Positions 24,812-33,413 of a DNA stretch of 46,529 nucleotides are shown here, piece after piece; the first letter of the stretch is position 1, and each line of letters opens with the position of its first letter. Location of the stretch: the NCBI GenBank assembly GCA_003022385.1, contig PYGV01000010.1:1-46529 (forward strand), given 5' to 3'. The translations under genes were made by a program, and so were the position numbers. The notes under the pieces are model-generated. The model searched no databases. It had not been told where the DNA came from and saw only the letters and a program-made list of their open reading frames with translations. This stretch comes from a filamentous cyanobacterium CCP3 (lineage in GTDB: Bacteria > Cyanobacteriota > Cyanobacteriia > Phormidesmidales > Phormidesmidaceae).

Positions 24812-26017
24812 TTAGCCACCCGCCATTGCTTGGGCGAGCCCGACGAAGAGCGGTATGCACAGGGCGATCGCAACCGGGGTGCCAATAGCCGTAGACGCGC
24901 CGATGTAGGCGGAGGGGTTAGCTGATGGGATACCGGCTCGCAACGTGGGCGGCCCAGAGATATCTGAACTGGAAGCGGCAATAACGGCTAGGAGCGCAAC
25001 GCCGCCAGCGCTAAACCCAGTGGCGTAGTGGGCAATCATGCCGAGACCGAAGGCGATAAAGCCGTGCAGAAAAGGTGCCACAAAGGCATATAGAGCGTAC
25101 CACTGGGCCACTTTGCGTAGCTCGTTTAGTCTTGCCCAGGCCTCCATACCCATAATCAGCATCAGAATCGAAAGCAGGCCGCGAAAGAGGGGATCGTAGA
25201 AGCTTTCGTAGACGCTTTCTGGCCGGGTGAGAATGCCTAGAGCGAGACCGAGCAGCAGGGCCGAGAGGGCAGATCCCTGAATGCTTTCCTTCACGATAGG
25301 CCAGATCCTAACCCGGCTGCTTGGGGTACCGCCCGACCCGCTGGAATACCCGCCTGCGCTACCGCCCGACTCGCCAGAATAACCGCCTGCGGAACTGCGC
25401 GGATCGCTGGTGGGATACCCGCCCGCCGGAATGGGCTGGTCGATGGGAGCCCCACCTGCGGCAACCGGCTGCATGCCAACATACTCATCATTTCTGAGAT
25501 ATTTCTCGTTTTTGAGGTATTTGTCGCGCTTCTGATTGTTGCTATAAATGCTGGCTACGACGATCGCCGTCACGAGCGCTGGGATATCCATGAAGGGATA
25601 GAGTGCGCCGGCCCAGGCTTCGTATTCCATGCCCTGCGCCTCTAGTACCGTGATGCCGGCAACCATAGTCGAACCACTGACAGCACCGAACAGGCCCCCG
25701 GTGGCAAGCGCGTCTAAGGTTTTAATACCCGGTAGCTTGGCCAACGTGTAGCGTGCAATGAGCACGATTACGATCCCCGTTATGACAGCAAACAGCGCGG
25801 GCAAAAGCATCTCTGTCAGACTGGCATTGCGAATGGCCATGCCGCCGGTCAGGCCGACTTTGATCAGCAGCATGAAAACGATGAACTTATAGATCGCATC
25901 GGGAATGGCCAATTCGCTACCGAGGGCGGCAATGACGATGCCGCCAATCAGAAAGCCGAGCGTCGGGGACTGCAACTGTGCCCCAAATTTCGCTAAAAAC
26001 TCGGACAAAAAATCCAT
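24812..26017 (-). CDS. sbtA: SbtA, sodium-dependent bicarbonate transporter
   Basis: 401 residues from ATG 26017, eight bases after GGAGG; a TTG just before it is less likely. Two inverted halves of about five helices each are visible: 17-158 with GLFGAVSGSTMVAG, and 245-395 with SSSDISGPPTLRAG and NPSAYIGAST, the sodium/substrate site segments of the SbtA fold. It is a high-affinity plasma-membrane transporter of the CO2-concentrating mechanism. The cytoplasmic loop joining the halves (about 161-237) is long and contains three AGGY-led Gly/Ser repeats (198-232). This makes the protein roughly 25 residues longer than the Synechocystis form. sbtB follows. Confidence 0.96.
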   Translation of the reverse strand: MDFLSEFLAKFGAQLQSPTLGFLIGGIVIAALGSELAIPDAIYKFIVFMLLIKVGLTGGMAIRNASLTEMLLPALFAVITGIVIVLIARYTLAKLPGIKTLDALATGGLFGAVSGSTMVAGITVLEAQGMEYEAWAGALYPFMDIPALVTAIVVASIYSNNQKRDKYLKNEKYLRNDEYVGMQPVAAGGAPIDQPIPAGGYPTSDPRSSAGGYSGESGGSAGGYSSGSGGTPSSRVRIWPIVKESIQGSALSALLLGLALGILTRPESVYESFYDPLFRGLLSILMLIMGMEAWARLNELRKVAQWYALYAFVAPFLHGFIAFGLGMIAHYATGFSAGGVALLAVIAASSSDISGPPTLRAGIPSANPSAYIGASTAIGTPVAIALCIPLFVGLAQAMAGG

Positions 26018-27076
26018 CAAAACCTCCTTCCGCCCCCTCTATCAAGGGGTGATTACTGGATAAGTGAGCTTGAAATCTATGGGGTGAAATGCATCACCCC
26101 ATAGCACAGGTGTTACGTGAGAACCTGTCGCTAGGGCGTTCAACGAGAGTGACTCTCTGACAGGGGCTGGAAAGCCATAGCTGCCCCGCAGTACCTCTCA
26201 TAGAGCTTTATCTATTGAGAACTTAATCTCTATGTGCTTGAGTCTATCTTGAAACGCCTAGTTTTTTGCACTCCCCATGTATGAGTTTGAAGAGCAATGT
26301 CAAATTTGATTCATAGGTTTTTCTTATGTTTTTGAAGGGCTCGCATATCTCCGATCAATGCAAAATGCGATCGCTCTATTCTCCCTAGATGCTGTGCCCA
26401 GGCAAGGTCGTTGCAGATAGACCTTGCCCCTGACGTTAAACAGCGCTGCCGAACGCAGTCTGTTTAGAGGCAGTCTTGGGCGCAGTCATTGGTCAACCCT
26501 GGCCAGCTTTGACGTCGTGAGCCGACAATTGGGCCGTGATCATCGCCCCTGGCCGATCAAAAATTGCCGACCAAAAATCGCCAGAGTCTATTTGCATGGC
26601 AGTTGCCACTCTGGTGAAACCCCGCTCAGTACAGGTGAAGGGCGATCGCGCGCTGGGTTGCTGTGCCAGCTTGGCAGCGACTCGGCCACTCTTGCAACGG
26701 CCAAAAATAGTTGTGAAACCGGCGATCGGCACTCATTCAAGTAGCTTGCCCCTGAGTTCTGGCGGGTAGCTTTGTGAGAGGGGCAATCATAGGTAATGGT
26801 GAGGATTAAGTCGGTGACGACAGTAGCGGTTCGGCTTGTACCCCGATGTGAAGCGAGACGGTGGTACCGCTAGATGCCCGTTTGCCGCTCAAGCTTCCGG
26901 GTTTTCTCCCTGCGAGAGACACGTCGTGTTCGCGTTAGCGTTGCTGAGCCAAACAACTCCGCTCAACCCTCCGCCCAGCAGCGGATCGAGCATTGAGCGG
27001 AGTCGAAATGCGTCTTAAGATAATCAGACCTGCTTACTTGAAAGCGGTCTGCAATCGGTCAAAGGTACGGGTAAAC
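26018..27076. other. Long intergenic region upstream of sbtA
   Basis: About 1060 bp. Immediately upstream of sbtA is a long leader. A palindrome TCAAATTTGA (26300-26309) overlaps a TTGACA hexamer on the minus strand (26298-26303), about 285 bp from the sbtA start. It is a candidate promoter and LysR-type regulator site for low-carbon control, on weak evidence. An inverted-repeat element is at 26956-27003. Overlapping frames on both strands around 26424-26769 have no supporting signal. Confidence 0.4.
26956..27003. repeat. Dispersed inverted-repeat element, best-preserved copy
   Basis: ACTCCGCTCAA (26956-26966) and TTGAGCGGAGT (26993-27003) are perfect 11-bp inverted arms around a core starting CCCTCCGCCCAGCAGCGG. 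The sequence before it, CTCCCTGCGAGAGAC with TTCGCGTTAGCG, resembles the companion palindrome of the copy at 5621-5720. Confidence 0.8.
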
Positions 27077-27694
27077 CTATTCGCCTATGGCCTCTATCTT
27101 GGCGGCAATCTTCTCCTTAATTTCCTCAAGGCTGGGCATAAACTCTTTCTTCTTCTCAAAGCCCAGTTTTACCTTTTCCGAAATTTCTTCGGGGGTAAGA
27201 GATATTTCAGCCCCAGGCGCATCGGGGTCTAAAGCTGCTTTACTTTCCATGCCGACTTTAATGCGCTCAGCAATTTCATCTGGAGTCGGAATGAACATGT
27301 CTTTCTTATTCATGAAAACCTCTTTCTTTTGTTCGGGCGTGAGGGCCGCAAACAAATTGCCCTTGGGAACGGTTTTTAGGGTGGCGGCCAACTCGGTTTT
27401 TTGTTCCGTTGTCAGCGCCATTGCCTTAAATGCTTTGCGCAAGCTGTAGCCGTCTTGAATGGACTGCTCAAATTGTTTCCTCTGCTCGGGAAAGAGTATA
27501 CTTTCAATTTGGGGTACATACTTCGAGCGTAGATCGTCAACTAGAGCTTTCTGATCGGCGGTTAAATCAACATTTTCAAAGAGCGGCAGCGAAAAAGGGA
27601 ACGGTTTGGCGCTAGCCGGACTAGCTACCAAAATTAGGGAGAGTAATGTGCACAGCAGGGTGTACAGCACAGGGGCAAAAAGCTTTCGTAGCAT
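27077..27694 (-). CDS. Exported Spy/CpxP-like repeat protein
   Basis: 205 residues from ATG 27694, preceded by GGAGA. A signal peptide (LYTLLCTLLSLILVASPASA) ends near residue 29. The mature part is a charged alpha-helical protein with repeated 'L-T-x-x-Q' helix starts: LTADQKALVDDL, LTTEQKTELAATL, LTPEQKKEVFMNKK and LTPEEISEKVKLG. LTxxQ is the signature of Spy/CpxP periplasmic chaperones, though here there are four or more copies and two further related helices (PTPDEIAERIKVG, PSLEEIKEKIAAK). A role in envelope protein care is plausible but unproven. No Cpx-type kinase is adjacent; the DUF1275 gene upstream is on the same strand. Confidence 0.7.
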   Translation of the reverse strand: MLRKLFAPVLYTLLCTLLSLILVASPASAKPFPFSLPLFENVDLTADQKALVDDLRSKYVPQIESILFPEQRKQFEQSIQDGYSLRKAFKAMALTTEQKTELAATLKTVPKGNLFAALTPEQKKEVFMNKKDMFIPTPDEIAERIKVGMESKAALDPDAPGAEISLTPEEISEKVKLGFEKKKEFMPSLEEIKEKIAAKIEAIGE

Positions 27695-27770
27695 ACTTGG
27701 GAAATCTCCGTACTAATTAACACAACTTAATGGGAAAACTGGCGATCGCGCTGCTGCTAAATCAGGCTGT

Positions 27771-28562
27771 CTAGCTATCTTCAGAAACAGCCTTGAAATG
27801 CTCTGAAAAGGCGACAACTGCCATAAACGATATCACAATCACCGGAATGACCAGACTCCACCAGGTTTCAGAAATTAACACAAAGTAGGTTGCCCCCAAA
27901 CCGCCCAGGGCAAAGCCCAGCAGAATAGGCAAGATGCGGCCCATGCGCTCAACTGATTCAGCGGCAGCCAGGGCTGCTTTTTCGTCACCTGCAGGAGCAA
28001 ATTTAGAGACGGCCACCTGTACCAAATCGATAGTGAGCTGGGTGGTATTGCCGGTCATCACCGTGGTGGGAATATAGCTTTTGAATACCCCTTTTGCCTC
28101 TTTCATTAAAGCATTTTGAATGGCCATCGCCACGACCCCAGCAATGCCGATTGGCAAAATATATTCTTCTTGAATATTTAAGATTAGCGCTGGGGAAAGA
28201 TTGACTCCTACAATCAAAAAAACCGTCAGGGCGATCGCCTCGGCTGTCAGCAAAACAGCAAATACGGGCCACTCTTTTTTGCGGGCATAGCGCGCCAGCA
28301 GTGATGTGGCGGCCACCGCCACCATAAAGGCCGGAAACATTAACAGGTGAGTTATAGTAGATTCTTCATCAGACTGCACAAACTCGTACCCCGCCAGGGC
28401 AATATTGCCGGTCACGTGGGCGGTAAAGATGCCAAACAAAATAATAAAGGCAGAGGTATCGACAAACCCCGCTACCCAACTCAGCATGAACCCGGCCGGG
28501 CCATCACTGAGAAGGTATTGGCCAAGGCTAAACTCAGATTTAGTCGGAGAACTCGCAACCAT
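27771..28562 (-). CDS. DUF1275 (YoaK family) membrane protein
   Basis: 263 residues from ATG 28562 (MVASSPTKSEFSLGQYLLSD); a GTG two codons earlier is possible. Six hydrophobic segments and the family signature SWVAGFVDTSAFIILFGIFT followed by AHVTGNIALAG are clear, as is the mid-protein 'NALMKEAKG...TTVMTGNTTQLT' region (given in part). The family is widespread and predicted to move small molecules; no substrate is established. It ends 76 bp before the Spy-like gene on the same strand, so they may form a transcript. Confidence 0.9.
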   Translation of the reverse strand: MVASSPTKSEFSLGQYLLSDGPAGFMLSWVAGFVDTSAFIILFGIFTAHVTGNIALAGYEFVQSDEESTITHLLMFPAFMVAVAATSLLARYARKKEWPVFAVLLTAEAIALTVFLIVGVNLSPALILNIQEEYILPIGIAGVVAMAIQNALMKEAKGVFKSYIPTTVMTGNTTQLTIDLVQVAVSKFAPAGDEKAALAAAESVERMGRILPILLGFALGGLGATYFVLISETWWSLVIPVIVISFMAVVAFSEHFKAVSEDS

Positions 28563-29317
28563 GGTCACTATCTAAACTGTGCAGCGGTAAAACGACAAAG
28601 GCCTAACGCTAGAACCACCTGGGCTCACCATGGGCGGTTGCTCGCCCGTCGTCAGTAACAGGCATAACGGATTACCCCTTGCCATACTCGGCTTTGGAGG
28701 AATGACCCTGATCGCCTGGTAGAGGTGGCTGTCGGTTAGTAAACGCCACCGCTTCGGCGGTCTCCTCTGGCTGAGCCGTCGGGAGAGCCAGAGGGGGAAC
28801 CTGGCTGGGGTCGTTAAACTCAGCCCCGCTGCCCCAGTGGATGAGCAGGGCGATGTGGGGTGTATCAATGCCCCATCCTATAGGGCAGGGGTAGGAGCCT
28901 TTTGTTGGTTTCAATACCGTTTTTAGTGTCTTCTAGAGGCATAAATTAGAGCACACCCCTCTTAAGAGAGATTTTTGGCTTACGGTTCTACCCCTTGCGA
29001 GAGAGTTATGACATCTTGTGTTCTTAACTACAGAACCCGCGAAATCTTTCTTCTATAACAGCATAGAGCGTTTGTATACAGTACACCGTATTCAGTGTGC
29101 TGTCGTATTCACTGGCTCTTTCCGCTCAATGGGAGTATTCGATGCTAGGCAGAGAAAACTGGCAGATTTGTTTAAGTTCTGCTGAGCGCAGCCGCAAAGC
29201 CCTCTCATTAGTATCTCAGCGAACAAACAAACGCATTTTTGGTTGTAATTCTTTGTGAGGTCGCAAAGTTAGGTCGTAAAGTCCAAGCATTTTACAAAAA
29301 ACATTTCGGGAGGGTAC
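28563..29317. other. Intergenic region with small hairpins
   Basis: About 755 bp between divergent genes. ACCGC-TTCG-GCGGT (28748-28761) is a UUCG-type hairpin. CCTCTGGCT (28764-28772) and AGCCAGAGG (28786-28794) form a second hairpin right after it. The block 28660-28920 is GC-rich and carries open frames on the minus strand without start signals; it may be the decayed remnant of a mobile element, but I cannot identify one. The last 350 bp are AT-rich promoter-like DNA upstream of the permease. Confidence 0.4.
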
Positions 29318-30751
29318 ATGGCACAGGCAGATCGCGAAAGCGCTATCGCGCCGGAGATGGACGGCGACAGAATTAGTTTCCAGTCTGAACTGATCTACGG
29401 CTTAAACGATAAGCCACCGGTTGGGGAATCTATTTTTGTAGCCATTCAGCACGTGCTGGCGGCCTTTGTCGGCATTATTACGCCGGGGCTGCTGATCTGT
29501 GGGGCTCTGGGGGCGAGCCCTGCGGACACCGGCATTATTGTCAGCATGTCTTTGTTTGCCAGCGGCATCTGTACGTTTATTCAGTGCCGTCGGTTTGGAC
29601 CAGTCGGGTCGGGTCTGCTTAGCCTGCAGGGCACTAGCTTTGCATTTTTGGGGCCGGTAATTGGGGTGGGAACGGCGGCAGTTGCCGGTGGTAGTACCCC
29701 TGAGCAGGCGCTGGCGCTAATTTTTGGCGTTTGCTTTTTTGGCTCTGCGATCGAAATTATTCTGAGCCGATTTCTGCACCTGCTGCAGCAGATTATTACT
29801 CCAGTAGTCACTGGTTCGGTGGTCATGATTATTGGCCTGAGCTTGATCAAGACAGGCTTCTTTAGCTTGGCTGGCGGCGCCCCTGCTATCGCGAATGAAA
29901 CCTTTGGCAGCACCCAAAACCTGGCCCTGGGCGGGCTGGTGCTGGCGATTGTGGTGGTGCTTACCCTGTCGCAAAACCGCTTTTTGCGCATGGGCGCGAT
30001 CGCCATTGGTCTGGTGGTTGGCTACATCATTTCCATCATTTTGGGTCTGGTCGACTTTAGCTCCCTCAGCAGCCTGCCGCTGATCCGCTTGCCGCTGCCG
30101 CTGCGCTATGGCTTGGACTTCAACTTCGCCGCCTTCGCGCCTTTTATCATTCTCTATGTCATCACCGCCATCGAGACTATCGGCGACCTGACGGCGACCT
30201 CGGCGGTGTCAGGTGAGCCGGTTTCTGGCCCGCTCTACTTCCGCCGAATTAAGGGTGGGGTGCTGGGTGATGGCATCAACTCGGCCATTGCAGCGGTGTT
30301 TAACACCTTCCCGAATACCACGTTTAGTCAAAACAACGGCGTGATTCAAATGACCGGGGTGGGCAGCCGCTACGTGGGTTTCTACGTGGCCGGTATCTTT
30401 GCCATCCTGGGTCTGATTCCCATTGTCGGCGGCGTTTTTCAGGTTATTCCGCAGTCGGTTTTAGGCGGAGCCACGCTGGTCATGTTTGGCTCGATCGCGA
30501 CGGCCGGTCTGAATATTGTGGCCTCTACTGGGCTCGATCGCCGCTCTGCCGTGATTGTGGCGGTCTCACTGGCGCTGGGTCTAGGGGTAGTCTACTCCCC
30601 TGATATCTTTGCCGACAAGCCCGCCCTAATCAAAAACGTGTTTTCTTCAGGTATTTCTACCGGCGGTTTAACAGCAATTCTGCTGAATATCTTCCTGCCT
30701 GGGCGGCCCAAAATGGCAACGAGGACCAGCCCAGAGCTTTCTGAGGCCTAG
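29318..30751 (+). CDS. NCS2 family nucleobase permease (xanthine/uracil type)
   Basis: 477 residues from ATG 29318, preceded by GGGAGGG. About 12-14 membrane helices. NCS2 signatures are clear: the glutamate motif ITAIETIGDLTATSAVSGEP (about 285-304), and NTTFSQNNGVIQMTGVGSR (about 335-353), which matches the family QN-x-G-x(4)-T-x-x-x-S/R motif. The ETIGD...VSGEP wording is closest to the xanthine/urate and uracil-xanthine branch rather than adenine permeases. It would import purine or pyrimidine bases, coupled to protons or sodium, as a nitrogen or salvage source. No purine-catabolism gene is adjacent, so the substrate remains open. Confidence 0.9.
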   Translation: MAQADRESAIAPEMDGDRISFQSELIYGLNDKPPVGESIFVAIQHVLAAFVGIITPGLLICGALGASPADTGIIVSMSLFASGICTFIQCRRFGPVGSGLLSLQGTSFAFLGPVIGVGTAAVAGGSTPEQALALIFGVCFFGSAIEIILSRFLHLLQQIITPVVTGSVVMIIGLSLIKTGFFSLAGGAPAIANETFGSTQNLALGGLVLAIVVVLTLSQNRFLRMGAIAIGLVVGYIISIILGLVDFSSLSSLPLIRLPLPLRYGLDFNFAAFAPFIILYVITAIETIGDLTATSAVSGEPVSGPLYFRRIKGGVLGDGINSAIAAVFNTFPNTTFSQNNGVIQMTGVGSRYVGFYVAGIFAILGLIPIVGGVFQVIPQSVLGGATLVMFGSIATAGLNIVASTGLDRRSAVIVAVSLALGLGVVYSPDIFADKPALIKNVFSSGISTGGLTAILLNIFLPGRPKMATRTSPELSEA

Positions 30752-31097
30752 GGAATGATTCGTTCTGTTATCAAGGCAGCTTTAGAGTCACTTTGATGAC
30801 AGGAACTATCACTTTTTTGGATGCTGCGCCGAGTGGCTGTAGATCACGGAGTCGACGCTGGCTACCCGCGTCGGCTTTGCCAACCCGTTCAGGGTCTGGC
30901 GGCGTTGCAGCTGTAAACGAGTTTGAGAGGTCGGCGACGGCAGAGAAGGCCGGGTGAACTGGAGAATCACCTGGTTCTTTGACTCCGTTTCTCATTACCT
31001 TGGAGCTTTTAGGTCTAGAACCCTCAGACGGTTTTCTGCCTAATCGGTTCCCAGGGGTCGACGAATGTGTGGATGTGTTTAGGTGTGAGGAAAATTG
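30752..31097. other. Intergenic region upstream of the porin
   Basis: About 345 bp. CGACGC...GCGTCG (about 30853-30874) is a small inverted repeat after the permease and could end its transcript. Nothing else was recognised; the porin promoter should lie here. Confidence 0.35.
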
Positions 31098-33038
31098 ATG
31101 GTAAACGTATTGTTTGGGCGGGCTGCGGCGCGCCTCTGTCTAGAGAGCGGTGAGCGCTGTTTAGTGACGGCGGCGGTGCTGCTGCTGTCAACCACGGCGG
31201 CGATCGCCAGTGCCCCTGCGGCTGAACCGCTGGAAGAGGGCAGCGAGGCAGCGATCGCCGCTGCTTTTGAACCTGTCTCATTCGAGAATGCTAGGGAGGC
31301 GGATTTAGGGCTAGCGATCGCTGAAACGCTGCCCCAGGAGGTCACCCCCTCGGCTCCTCTACTGGCTTCTGACCCCCTGCCAGCGATCGAGCCAGAGGCC
31401 ACCGGCATGTTTCGAGTTAACGATCTCGAAGCCAGCTTAGCTGACGACGCCACGGTACAGCCCGTACCCGCCGATGGCCTGGCTCAGGTCACCCAGGTCA
31501 GCGACTTTTCAGACGTGCAGCCCTCCGACTGGGCCTTTCAGGCGCTGAGCAACCTGGTCGAAAGCTACGGCTGCATCCAGGGCTACCCCGACAGCACCTT
31601 TCGGGGGCAGCGCTCCCTCACCCGCTACGAGTTTGCGGCTGGCCTCAACGCCTGCCTGGACGTCATTGTCAGCACCCTGAGTACCGACGTCTCGGAGGAA
31701 GATTTAGCCACCATTCGTCGCCTCCAGGAAGAGTTTGCGGTCGAGATCGCATCCCTGAGCACCCGTGTCGACCAGCTAGAGGCCGACACCGCCCAGCTGC
31801 AGGCTCAGCAGTTCTCCACAGTGACGAAACTGCGGGGCCAGGTGTTCGCCAACCTGGGCGGCGGGTTTACCAACGGCAACATTCTGGCGGAGGGGCGCAG
31901 CATCTTCGATCCTGACCCCAGAGGATTTGTGCGGACCGTTACCGGCAACCCCGCAGTCAGCACCAGCAGTTTACTCTGGCTCAACCTCGACACCTCCTTT
32001 AGCGGGGCCGATCGCCTCAAGCTGCAGCTGGTGACCGGGGCGGGCAGCGGCCCGGCCAACCTGTACGGCTCGGCGGGGTTGTTCAATACCTTTGGCACAA
32101 CCTTTGTCAACCAGAATGGGGTACCGGCCGGCCAGGACTTTAGCGTCTACATTCGCGAGCTGAGCTACGCCTTCCCCGTGGGCGACAGCCTGACCATTGA
32201 CATCGGCCCCCGCATCAACTGGTACGCCTACTTTGACAACAACCGCTACACCTTCTTTTTGACCGGAGCTAACAGCTTTAACTCCAGCGGCGGCACCCAG
32301 GTCAACACCGTTGACCGGGGTACGGGGGCGATCGCGGTCTGGGATGTGGCCGACTGGCTCGATATTCGGGTGGGCTATCTAGCCGAAAACACTGAGTTTA
32401 TCGGCGGCAACAAGGCTCCGAGCGACCCCAGTATTGGCCTGTTTGGCGGCGCCAGTACCCTTACGGGACAAATTGGTATCAGACCGGTTGATAACTTAAA
32501 CCTGCGCTTTTTGTATACCCGGTCAAACCTGGTACCCAATGCGGCAGGCAACATCGGCGGCACCTTTAGCGAACCCATCTACGGCTTTGCCGACGATGGC
32601 ACTGGCGGCCCCTTGACCAATGCTCCAGCTGACACGTTTCTGGTTAACTTCGACTGGACGCCAGCCAGCTGGCTTGGTCTATTTGGTCGCTACAGCTACG
32701 GCAGCGTGAATTTGACCTCTGCCCTGACGAGAACGGGTCTTGGCAGTGTCGATGCCCAGTCCTTCCAGGTTGGTCTAGCTTTTCCCAATCTGTTCAAAGA
32801 AGGCGCGCTGGGGACGATTTCGTACCTGGTTCCCTTTAGCGTTGTCAGCGGCGAACAGTTTCTGGCCTCAGGCTATGGCGATGGTGGTCGGCAGCAGGAG
32901 CTAGAGATTTCCTACCGCTATCCACTGAACCGGAATATGGCGCTGATGCCCTCGGTCTACTGGATTCAGCAAGTCAACAATTTCAGCACCAATCCCGACA
33001 TTTTTATCTTTAACATGTTGGCGCAGCTGACGTTTTAG
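31098..33038 (+). CDS. SLH-domain OprB-type outer-membrane porin (SomA / iron uptake porin family)
   Basis: 646 residues from ATG 31098, with GAGG nine bases upstream. After an N-terminal signal region (LVTAAVLLLSTTAAIASA), a variable acidic segment leads to one SLH domain (about 137-190: SDVQPSDWAFQALSNLVESY, then GYPDSTFRGQRSLTRYEFAA). A coiled coil follows (about 205-240, RLQEEFAVEIASLSTRVDQL). The remaining 400 residues form the OprB-type beta-barrel, ending in the C-terminal phenylalanine (MLAQLTF) typical of outer-membrane proteins. These trimeric porins are the main outer-membrane proteins of cyanobacteria and pass small ions and inorganic solutes; the SLH part binds peptidoglycan-linked polymer. 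A clear terminator follows. Confidence 0.93.
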   Translation: MVNVLFGRAAARLCLESGERCLVTAAVLLLSTTAAIASAPAAEPLEEGSEAAIAAAFEPVSFENAREADLGLAIAETLPQEVTPSAPLLASDPLPAIEPEATGMFRVNDLEASLADDATVQPVPADGLAQVTQVSDFSDVQPSDWAFQALSNLVESYGCIQGYPDSTFRGQRSLTRYEFAAGLNACLDVIVSTLSTDVSEEDLATIRRLQEEFAVEIASLSTRVDQLEADTAQLQAQQFSTVTKLRGQVFANLGGGFTNGNILAEGRSIFDPDPRGFVRTVTGNPAVSTSSLLWLNLDTSFSGADRLKLQLVTGAGSGPANLYGSAGLFNTFGTTFVNQNGVPAGQDFSVYIRELSYAFPVGDSLTIDIGPRINWYAYFDNNRYTFFLTGANSFNSSGGTQVNTVDRGTGAIAVWDVADWLDIRVGYLAENTEFIGGNKAPSDPSIGLFGGASTLTGQIGIRPVDNLNLRFLYTRSNLVPNAAGNIGGTFSEPIYGFADDGTGGPLTNAPADTFLVNFDWTPASWLGLFGRYSYGSVNLTSALTRTGLGSVDAQSFQVGLAFPNLFKEGALGTISYLVPFSVVSGEQFLASGYGDGGRQQELEISYRYPLNRNMALMPSVYWIQQVNNFSTNPDIFIFNMLAQLTF

Positions 33039-33413
33039 ACCCAGTCCTGGCGATCTATGTGATCGTCAAAGACTGAATTCAAGCCCTGCCTGATCCTAGG
33101 CAGGGCTTTTTTGATTAGACCTAGCCAATCTCTACGGCCAGCTCCTACTGGAGCCATGGCGCGGTCTTAAAAAAACTATCAATCGGGGTTTCGCGCCAAA
33201 TCCGGATGGTATACCCCCCGATCTCATCCAGGCGGATGGCGGAGGGGCAAACGCCCTTTGCCCTTTCCCATCGGGGGGAGTCAAGGAGAATGGCGGATCA
33301 GAGGGATCAGGAATTCACCGAGACGAATTAAGGTATCTCCTGATGCTAGGACCTGGCCAATACCCTTAGGTTAGAAACAGGAATCCAGTGTTTGGTCATC
33401 TGAGGCCTAGGTT
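33039..33413. other. Intergenic region before the cyanobacteriochrome-type kinase
   Basis: About 375 bp with the porin terminator (33082-33112), a small hairpin GGGCAAA (33245-33251) / TTTGCCC (33257-33263), and a spaced inverted repeat ATCAGGA (33306-33312) / TCCTGAT (33338-33344) about 70 bp before the kinase start. The last could be an operator. No gene. Confidence 0.45.
33082..33112 (+). terminator. Intrinsic terminator of the porin gene
   Basis: AGCCCTGCCT (33082-33091), loop GATCCT, AGGCAGGGCT (33098-33107), then a run of six T to 33112. Perfect 10-bp stem, 43 bp after the stop. Confidence 0.93.

Noticed and set aside
28672-28914. GC-rich open frame on the minus strand, possibly a transposon remnant
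   Set aside because: No transposase motif could be recognised in any frame; hairpins alone do not prove a mobile element.
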